DNA of 64,000 nt, taken from positions 114,695,234-114,759,233 of the forward strand of contig CM057462.1 in NCBI GenBank assembly GCA_030035585.1, written 5' to 3'. Below are positions 56,690 through 64,000 of this stretch, in pieces. Position numbers and translations under genes: made by a program. Below the pieces are notes generated by a model. The model was not told the origin of the DNA and did not search any database. It saw nothing but the letters and a program-made list of their open reading frames with translations. Position 1 is the first letter of the stretch. The number at the start of each line of letters is the position of its first letter. This DNA comes from Dugong dugon (Eukaryota; Chordata; Mammalia; Sirenia; Dugongidae).

Positions 56690-57685
56690 GAAAGGTCATG
56701 GAAGCTCCATAGACACATCCAAACTCCCTGAGGGACTGAATTACTGGGTGGAGGGCTGTGGAGACCATGGTCTCGGGAAACATCTAGCTCAATTAGCATA
56801 ACACAGTTTATAAAGACAATGTTCTACATTCTACCTTGGTGAGCAGCGTCTGGGGTCTTAAAAGCCTGTGAACAGCCATCTAAGATATTCCACTGGTATC
56901 ATCCCTTCAGGAGCAAGGGAGAATGAAGAGAACAGGATACAAGGAAAAGATTAGTTGGAAGGACTAATGGACCACAGCTACCAAGGCCTTCACCAGACTG
57001 AGTCCAGTACAGCTAGATGGTACCTGGCTACCACCACCAGCTCACAACAAACGGTTCTGGACAGAGCTGGAGAAGAATGTAGAACAAAATTCTAAGTCAC
57101 AAAAAAAAGACCAGATTTACTGGCTTAAAGGAGACTGGAGAAACCCTGAGAGTATGGCCCCCAGACACCCTTTTAGCTCAGTGGTAAAGTCATTTCTGAG
57201 GTTCACCATTCAGCTGGGTAGTAGACAGCCCCATAAAACCAAATGGGACTAATGAGGTACACCAGTCCAGGGACAAGGGCCAGAAGGCAGAAGGGGACAG
57301 GAAAGCTGGTGATAGGGAACCCAAGGTTGAGTAAGGATAGTGTTGATGTGTTGTGAGGTTGTTAACCATTGTCATAGGGCAACATGTGTAGTAACTGTTA
57401 AATGAGAAACTATTTTGTTCTGTAAGCCTTCATCTTAAGTGAGAATAACAGCACAATTGGAAGAGCGTAGTCAACGTCACTGAACTGTGCATGTAGAAAT
57501 TTTTTAAATGGTGTATCTTTGGCTATGTATATTTTCACCAAAAAAAAAAAAAAAAGTTGAGAAGGGAGAAGGTTGACATGCTGTGGGGTTGTTAACTGAT
57601 GTAATAAAACAATATGTGTACTGCTGTTTAATGAGAAACTATTTGTTCTGTAAGCCTTCACCTGAAGTACAATAAAATAAAAAAT
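56690..57685 (+). mobile_element. L1 3' end inserted in the L1 5'UTR
   Basis: L1 3'UTR sequence homologous to 47.4-47.77 kb, ending in a polyadenylation-like 'aagtacaataaaataaaaaa' tail. A perfect 12-bp duplication 'aaaagtaaatgg' (56678-56689 and 57686-57697) flanks it. It contains two successive L1 terminal regions (57233-57433 and 57556-57680) separated by an A16 run at about 57540-57555. Confidence 0.88.
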
Positions 57686-57877
57686 AAAAGTAAATGGACT
57701 CCTGGGCTCACATACCTAGTAACAGATCTAACCACCTGGTGAAGGATGTTAGAGCTTCAAAGAGGCCAATAATCAAACTAGCTCACACAAGCAGCCTATT
57801 TGGGCATATCAAAACAAAACAAAACAAGAAGCTAGGACACAATAAGCATACATAAAATAAATAAATATAATAACTTA

Positions 57878-58870
57878 TTGATGGCTCAGAGACAACAGTC
57901 AATATCAAATCACATAAAGAGGCAGACTAAGATGGCTTCAGTAAGCTCCCAAAACAAAGAATCAAGAAATTTTCCAGAGGAAGAGAACTTCTTGGAATTA
58001 CCGGAGGTAGAATACAAAAGATTAATATACAGAACTCTTCAAGAGATCAGGAAGGAGATGAGGCAAAACATAGACCAAGCTAAGGAACACACAGACAAAG
58101 CAATAGAGGAGCTCGATAAGATTAGAGAAGAGCACAATGACAAATTTAACAGGCTGCAAGAATCCATAGAGAGACAACAGTCAGAAATCCAGAAGATTAA
58201 CAATTTTATTTAATCGAAAGTCATAGGAGCAGAATTGAGGCAATGGAAGTCAGAATTAGTGAAATTGAAGATACAGCACTTGACACCAACTTTTTTGAGG
58301 AAAAATCAGAAAAAAGGATTAAAAAAATGTAGAAACCCTAAGAATTATGTGGGACTCTATCAAGAGGAATAACCTACTAGTGATTAGAGTACCGGGGTGG
58401 GGATGTGTGTGTGGAAAATACAGAGAGAATTGTTGAAGATTTTTTGGCAGAAAACTTCCCTGATATCATGAAAGATGAGAAGATACCTGTCCAAGATGCT
58501 CATTGAACCCCACGTAAAGTAGATCCCAGAAGAAAGTCACCAAGACATAGTATAATCAAACTTGCCAAAACCAAAGATAAAGAGAGAGCTTTAAGAGTGG
58601 CTAGAGATAAAAGAAAAGTCATCTACAAAGAAGAGTCAATAAGACTAAGCTTGGACTACTCAGCAGAAACCAAGTAGGCAAGAAGGCAATGGGATAACAT
58701 ATATAAAGCCTTGAAGGGAAAAAAAATTGCTAGCTGAGAATTATATATTCAGCAAAATTGTCTCTTAAATATGATGATGAAATTAGGGCATTTCCAGATA
58801 AACAGAAGTTTAGGGAATTTGTAAAAACCAAACCAAAATGACAAGAAATACTAAAGGGAGTCCACCAGTT
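57878..58870 (+). pseudogene. L1 ORF1 remnant
   Basis: The open frame 57878-58213 (111 residues) gives the ORF1 N-terminus. It has a highly charged helix rich in E, K and Q with heptad-like spacing (for example LQEIRKEMRQNIDQAKEHTD), which is the trimerising coiled coil. After a stop and frameshift near 58213, further pieces follow. 'NRIEAMEVRISEIEDTALD' continues the coil. 'SIIKLAKTKDKERALRVARD' near 58550 belongs to the C-terminal RNA-binding domain. The region resembles both L1 and HAL1 ORF1. Several stops abolish the protein, which in active L1 coats the RNA. Confidence 0.85.
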
Positions 58871-59420
58871 AGAAAATCAATAACGTCAGAAAGTAACCCA
58901 AGACTAGAACATGGGACAGAGCAACCAGATATCAACCCAGATAGAGAAGTCACAAAAATAAATCAAAGCTAAAAGGCTGAAAGTAGGGAAACAGAGACAT
59001 CAACATGTAAAAGATGACAATATTAAAACAAAACAGAGGGACTAAAAATGTAGTTATAGATCTTTCATATGGAGAGGAAGTCAAGTGATATAAAGAAATA
59101 AAAGATTGGTTGAAATTTAGAAAAACAGGGGTAAATATTAAGGTAACCACAAAAGAAACTAATAATCCTACGCATCAGAATAAAAAACAAGAAAAACATA
59201 AAGACTCAGCAAATACAAAATCAGCAACAATGAAAAAGATGAAAAGAAAATACATATAGAAGAATGACTCAGCACAGAAAATTAAGTGGAACAAAGAAAC
59301 TGTCAACAACACACACACACACACAAAATCAAAATAACAGCACTAAATGCATACCTATCAATAATTATGTTGAATGTAAATGGACTAAATGCACCAATAT
59401 AAGAGACAGTGGCAGAATGG

Positions 59421-60620
59421 ATGACATGTGCAAAGACCTGGAATTAGAAAAACAAAAGGAAAGAATAGGCTCTGCATTTCTCAAGCTGAAAGAACTGAAG
59501 AAAAAATTCAAACCTCCAGTTGCAATATTGAAGGATTCTATGGGCAAATACTGAATGATGCAGGAAACATCAAACGAAGATGGAAGGAATGCACGGAGTC
59601 ACTGTACCAAAAAAAATTGGTTGACATTCAATCACTTCAGGAGGTATTATAAGATCAAGAATCTATGGTACTGAAGGAAGAAGTCCAAGCTGCACTGAAG
59701 GCATTGGCAATAAACAAGGCTCCAGGAATTAAAGGAGCCAAATTAGATGTTTCAGCAAACAGATGCAGTGCTGGAGTGCTCATTCATCTATGTCAAGAAA
59801 TTTGGAAAACATCTACCTGGCCAACCGACTGGAAGAGATCCTTATTTATGCCTATTCCCAAGAGAGGTGATCCAACTGAATGTGGAAATTATCAAACAAT
59901 ATCAGTAATATCACACGCAAATAAAATTTTTCTGAAGATCATTCAAAGGTGGCTGCAGAAGTATATTGGCAGGGAACTGCCAGAAGTTCAAGCCGGATTC
60001 AGAAGAGGCCATGGAACCAGGGATATCATTGCTGATGTCAGAAGGATCCTGGCTGAAAGCAGAGAATACCAGAAAGATGTTTACCTGTGTTTCATTGACT
60101 ATGCTAAGGCATTCGACTGTGTGGATCATAACAAATTATGGATAACATTGCAAAGAATGGGAATTCCAGAACACTTAATTGTGCTCATGAGGAACCTGTA
60201 CCTAGACTAAGAGGTAGTCTTTCTGGCAGAACAAGGAGATATGCATGGTTTAAATTCAGGAACAGTGTGCGTCAAGGTTGTATCCTTTCATCATACTTAT
60301 TCAATCTGTATGCTGAGCAAGTAATCTGAGAAACTGAACTATATGAAGAACTGGACATCAGGGTTAGAGGAAGACTCATTAACATCTTGTGTTATGCAGA
60401 TGACACAACCTTTCTTGTTGGAAGTGAAGAGGACTTCAAGCACTTGCTGATGGAGATCAGGTACTACAGCCTTCAGTATGGTTTACATCTCAACATAATG
60501 AAAAGAAAAATCCTCACAACTGGACCAGTAAGCGACATCATGATAAAAGGAGAAAAGTTGGAAGTTGTTAACGATTTCATTTTACTTGTATCCACAATCA
60601 ATGCCCATGGAGATAGGAGG
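59421..60620 (+). mobile_element. RTE LINE, 3' half of the split copy, 3'-truncated
   Basis: RTE sequence resumes at 'atgacatgtgcaaagacctg' and runs through RT motifs to about 60620. There it passes into unrelated sequence starting 'ggaggtatggggttgctttg'. The last roughly 500 bp, including the SINE-like terminus, are missing, probably by deletion. Confidence 0.9.
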
Positions 60621-60674
60621 TATGGGGTTGCTTTGATAACTGCTTGCCCAGTGATGGAACAACTATCTCAATAA
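59665..60674 (+). pseudogene. RTE reverse transcriptase, best-preserved in the window
   Basis: Frame 59665-60210 (181 residues) has NKAPG (residues 18-22), the WPTDWKRSLFMPIPKRGDP block, CGNYQTISVIS, 'VQAGFRRGHGTRDI', and an intact motif A 'FIDYAKAFDCVDHNKLW' with the catalytic aspartate near residue 147. After a stop and frameshift, frame 60387-60674 starts MCYADDTTFLVGSEEDFKHL with the intact catalytic YADD. Both catalytic boxes thus survive, but in different frames. The GIPIEMFQQMDA block is damaged, and the upstream endonuclease is separated by 3.3 kb of L1. Confidence 0.9.
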
Positions 60675-61145
60675 AGAGTTTAGAGGCCTGTGACTTTCTA
60701 ACAGAGTGAGCCAGGGTGAAACCATCACATCAGTGGAAGCCACCAACCTCAGATGGATCCAGAATGAACCAAAGTGAATCCAGGAACACCACTCCACCAA
60801 TACATGTGGCCTGGCATGCAAGAAGGCCTCCTCCTCTCCTCTCTTTGACTTCTTTCCCCAGTACTGGAGGAGAAAGCTCCTAGAAAATTTTATTTCTAAG
60901 AGAACCCATTAATTCTGACTTAGCTTAAGTTGATTTTACAACTGATGGGAATCTTATCAGGGAAACTGCTTCAGCAATTATCTAAAATTTTGCTCCTTAT
61001 TTGGAAAAAGATTATATTGGCAAATATGATTTCTACAGTACTGTCTATTTAGAGGCTACAAGTTGATACATATCTGCTATTTTTATGACCATATGACATT
61101 TATTCAACAGTCGCATCTTGGTCTTCTGAACTCAATCATCACTGG
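60621..61145. other. Unassigned sequence
   Basis: No recognised feature. 'ctcaataaagag' at about 60667 resembles a polyadenylation signal but no transcript is evident. Confidence 0.45.
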
Positions 61146-61158
61146 ATATTTAACTTTG

Positions 61159-61353
61159 TTGTTGTTAGATGCCATCAAGTTGTTAGGTGCCCCATATGAC
61201 GGAATATAACTGTCCCATAAGGTTTTTTTTTTCGCTGTAATCTTTATGGAAGCAGATCACAAGGTCTTTCTCCTGCAGAGCCACTGGGTGGGTTCAAACT
61301 GCCATCCTTTCAGTTAGCAGCAAAGCGCTTAACCATTGCACCACCAGGGCTTC
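61159..61353 (-). mobile_element. AfroSINE
   Basis: GTT-repeat tail at left, 'gaagcagatcacaaggtctt', box-B-like 'gggttcaaactgccatcc' and head 'ttgcaccaccagggcttc'. A perfect 13-bp duplication 'atatttaactttg' (61146-61158 and 61354-61366) flanks it. A T-rich patch interrupts its middle. Confidence 0.95.
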
Positions 61354-61366
61354 ATATTTAACTTTG

Positions 61367-61904
61367 GGCATGGGCAACTCTTCTTGAACCAATCATTGAC
61401 TGATTACTTTATCAGGGTCTCTCTTTCTCTCTCCTTGTCTCTCTTTTAGCATTAGTTTTCCTTAGAAGGAAACCTTTCTTTTCAAGCAATATCTCTTTAT
61501 TACAGGTGGATATTATCTTCTAATTCCCCTCCCTCCTTAATCTGCCATTTCACAAATTATGTCTCCCTCTTCCTACACTGATTTTGCATTACAAAAAACT
61601 CCGAGAACCATCTGCAAAAGCAGACTCCTCCGTGGAAGGAGGGCAATGAATTAAGAATGTAAAACCAGAACTCTCTTTAGCATATGAGCAGAAAGATTAG
61701 AAACTGTCATACATTAACAATTTTTGTTCGGTCATACTTTCCTTCTGGTTAGGACTTGTGGACCCTGGAAATAAATGAACAATCTTTATATCTGTTGTCC
61801 AGAAACACTCTGTTTTTCTAGTCCACGACTCATGTTTCGTCTTTTTCTTATTGGGAATGTTCATATTTCCTTTTGTGTTTTTCTGCAGCTATGTCTGTCT
61901 GTAG
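61367..61904. other. Unassigned sequence
   Basis: Pyrimidine-rich (repeated CTCT near 61420-61445) with no gene or repeat family recognised. Confidence 0.45.
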
Positions 61905-62735
61905 TCATCAGGTATACGCAAATTAAAATCACAATTAGATATATTAATTACCCTTCAGGATGGTTACAATAAAAAAGACAGATAATACCAAGTATTGACG
62001 AAGATATGGGACAACTGAACTCCTATGTATTATACATGGGAGAGAAAGTTGGTGAACCACTTTGGAAAGGTATTTGGAGATACACACTGTGGCTCAATAA
62101 TTTCTCTATTGTGTATAGACATAGCAGAAATATTTATTATTAGACATAGCAGAAATACCAAAATGCATGTACCAGAATGTTCATAAATTAATATACATAA
62201 TTTAAAAAACCCCAAAACCAAACACGTTGCCATCAAGTCGATTCCGACTCATAGTGGCCATGGCACAGTGGTTAAGAGTTCAGCTGCTAACCAAAAGGTC
62301 AGCAGTTCAAATCCACCAGCTGCTCCTTGGAAACCCTACAGGGCAGTTCTACTCTGTCCTGCCAGGTTGCTATGAGATGACTATACATAATAGCATAAGT
62401 ATATTAGACAAATTACACAACTGCTAAAAATGTACAAATACACAACAACATGGATGAATCTCAAAAACCTACCGAGTTAAAGAAGCAGAACACAAAAGAG
62501 GACATACTGTATGATTCCTTTCATATAACATTTTAAAGGAGGCAGAATTAACATGTAGTATTTGAAACAAGGATAAAGGTTATATTTGGGGATGGGGATA
62601 ATAACTGGCAGAGAGGGGGACTTGACACACGGGTGCGTTCATTTTGTGAAAATTCATTAAGCTGTACAATTATGATTCATCCATTTGTCTACATGCACCA
62701 TATACTTAACATACACACAAATTTTAGTCAGTCTA
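61905..62735 (+). repeat. Old L1 (L1M-type) 3' end, split by an inverted SINE
   Basis: 'aattaaaatcacaattagat', 'ccacaacatggatgaatctc'-type block at about 62440-62470, 'atactgtatgattcctttca' and the 3'UTR 'taagctgtacaattatg' follow the L1M 3' end. The SINE structure at 62202-62381 interrupts it. Confidence 0.85.
62202..62381 (-). mobile_element. AfroSINE with 5' inversion
   Basis: The left part (62202-62255) is the SINE 3' end in minus orientation ('cgttgccatcaagtcgattc'). The right part (about 62256-62381) is the SINE 5' and middle portion in plus orientation ('gcacagtggttaagagttca', 'gggcagttctactctgtcct'). One perfect 10-bp duplication 'tatacataat' (62192-62201 and 62382-62391) encloses both. 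The two parts divide the SINE at 'ctatgag' with almost no overlap, as expected from twin priming. Confidence 0.9.
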
Positions 62736-63721
62736 CACATAGTAAGTACTCAAGAAATGTTAGCCATTATTGTTGGAAGGGGTATATGAAGTTCTAATTC
62801 CCTACTTTCAAGGCTGTGAAAATCAACGATGGTTGTTTCTGGGAAATGGGTTGTTACTGAACACAGTGGGAGAGAAACTTGCCATTAAATATCCTTTTTA
62901 TTTTTTAAGACTTGAACCATGTTACTGCATTGCCTTTAAAAAATTAAATAAATTTTGCTAAGTATACAGTCCTCATTCAGTACTGATGCTCTTCTAGGGA
63001 TCTATGCCACACTCTTCTCCTGTGATTTGTGCTGAGGAGTCCACTTCTCTCCTCATGATACATTTTATTAATCAAAGAGAAGACTGTGCCAATTACTGGA
63101 TAATTGATATGCTATCAGATATCACTAGCCTGTGACTCCAGCACAAGTCAGTCCTCCTTTATCAGTCAAACTATGACACGGGCCTTCAACTTACAGATTG
63201 GAGAAGCCCATTTTTCCACTGGGTCTCTCCTTAGATACCTGAAAAGTGTGTACATGTGCTGCATATATGTCTTGAGTTCACTTTTCATCTCCATTAGCCA
63301 TTTTTGTTATGAAATATGCAAGCTTCAGAGCACTTCAGATTATTGTCTGTTCCCAACTCCTCTGATAGCTCTATAAAATTTCGCTCTAAGTGTACATTTT
63401 GGCCCCATTTCAAGTCTCTAAAATCTAAGGCATAGTCGGAGCCAGTTTGTTGTATTTACAAAGTCTCTGAATGCCTAGAGTCATTAGCAGTCCAATACAA
63501 AGCAAAGTAAATGACTAGCGGAAGAAGTTTTTCATAGGACCCAGAGGCCCCAAACCAACCTGTGGACACAGGGTCTATTCCTGGTAAGTTTTCACAAGTT
63601 GTGGCCCAACCTAACTCTCATCTATGAGAATGTCCAAGTATCTCCCCATCTCTAAGTTCAGGTTCCCAACTATCCAGTCCCCCAAAGAACAGGTCCCTTC
63701 TTTTCCCTCTAATGCCCACTT
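62736..63721. other. Unassigned sequence
   Basis: A weak MIR/L2 end ('agtaagtactcaagaaatgt') lies at about 62741-62770. Otherwise no gene or repeat recognised. Confidence 0.45.
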
Positions 63722-64000
63722 GTTTCAGTTTTCTAGAGCTGCTGTAACAGAAATACCACCAGTGGGTGGCTATAAAGAACAAAATATTTTTTCACAGTTC
63801 TGGAAGCTAAAAGTTCAAACCAGGACATCATGTTGATTCTTACCTTGTTTGTATTCCCAGGTGTTCCTTGGTTCCTTGGCAATCCTCACATGGCATCTAT
63901 CTTCCCCGTGTGTGTTTCCCTATTGTCTGTTCTACTCTTTTTATGACTCAAAAGTGATTAGGCTTAGGATCTACCTTACACTGGCATGAGTTCAACTAAT
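63722..64000 (+). mobile_element. MLT1-like LTR, cut by the window end
   Basis: 'gttttctagagctgctgtaa', 'cacagttctggaagctaaaa' and 'ggcaatcctcacatggcatc' follow the MLT1/MaLR LTR layout in plus orientation. The end lies beyond the window. Confidence 0.75.

Larger units (their letters stand above)
56111..59420 (+). mobile_element. L1 LINE 5' part inserted in the RTE, itself interrupted
   Basis: 5'UTR-like sequence (56111-56689), an inserted L1 3' end (56690-57685), remaining 5'UTR, ORF1 (about 57.9-58.9 kb), intergenic spacer, and the first part of ORF2. Near 59340-59420 the ORF2 start reads SIIMLNVNGLNAPI in shifted frame. It stops at 'agtggcagaatgg' inside the endonuclease region without an A-tail. 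The 13-bp duplication with one mismatch encloses the whole unit. Confidence 0.85.

Noticed and set aside
1-64000. CRISPR array, bacterial operon or phage region
   Set aside because: All repeats are dispersed mammalian retroelements. There are no regularly spaced direct repeats, ribosome-binding sites or dense open frames.

Overview
The window reads as 64 kb of intergenic or intronic DNA from an afrotherian mammal, most likely an elephant. The basis is the repeat content: about twenty tRNA-derived AfroSINE copies, and at least seven pieces of an RTE (BovB-like) LINE whose 3' end matches the SINE tails. L1, L2, MIR, hAT-Charlie and MLT1/MaLR-like elements, shared by most placental mammals, make up the rest. 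The species is inferred, not proved. I found no host protein-coding exon, functional tRNA or rRNA gene, CpG island or CRISPR array. Every coding signal I could assign is a decayed retrotransposon frame.

Layout. 1-9 kb: an RTE (917-6297) split by a 5'-truncated L1 (1915-5370), an AfroSINE, and an ancient CR1/L3-like reverse transcriptase remnant on the minus strand (about 7.7-8.3 kb). 9-32 kb: scattered AfroSINEs, MER5, MIR and L2, an RTE piece and a MaLR-like element with internal region (about 18.8-21.0 kb), a tRNA-Gly-derived composite SINE (25127-25455), and a minus-strand MIR carrying two younger insertions (29.3-29.9 kb). 32.3-35.6 kb: an essentially full-length minus-strand RTE with its own AfroSINE insertion. 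35.8-44 kb: an LTR with an expanded TA tract, two poly-C tracts and older MIR/L2 pieces. 44-48 kb: an AfroSINE / internally deleted L1 / AfroSINE composite, with a minus-strand solo LTR of gammaretroviral type inside the L1. 48-54.7 kb: mostly unassigned sequence with one RTE 3' piece. 54.7-60.6 kb: an RTE split by an L1 5' half (5'UTR, ORF1, start of ORF2), which is itself split by an L1 3' end. 60.6-64 kb: AfroSINEs, an old L1 3' end containing a 5'-inverted SINE, and the start of an MLT1-like LTR.

How the parts relate. RTE copies supply endonuclease and reverse transcriptase domains, and the SINEs share the RTE 3' terminus and, in several subfamilies, a piece of its 5' end. Target-site duplications visible in the sequence give a relative order of events: MIR/L2 first, then RTE, then L1 and AfroSINE, with a solo LTR after L1. 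No new cellular system is evident. The notable content is structural: nested insertions, the composite tRNA-Gly SINE, the 5'-inverted SINE, the 3'-truncated L1 and the solo LTR with repeated CCAAT motifs.
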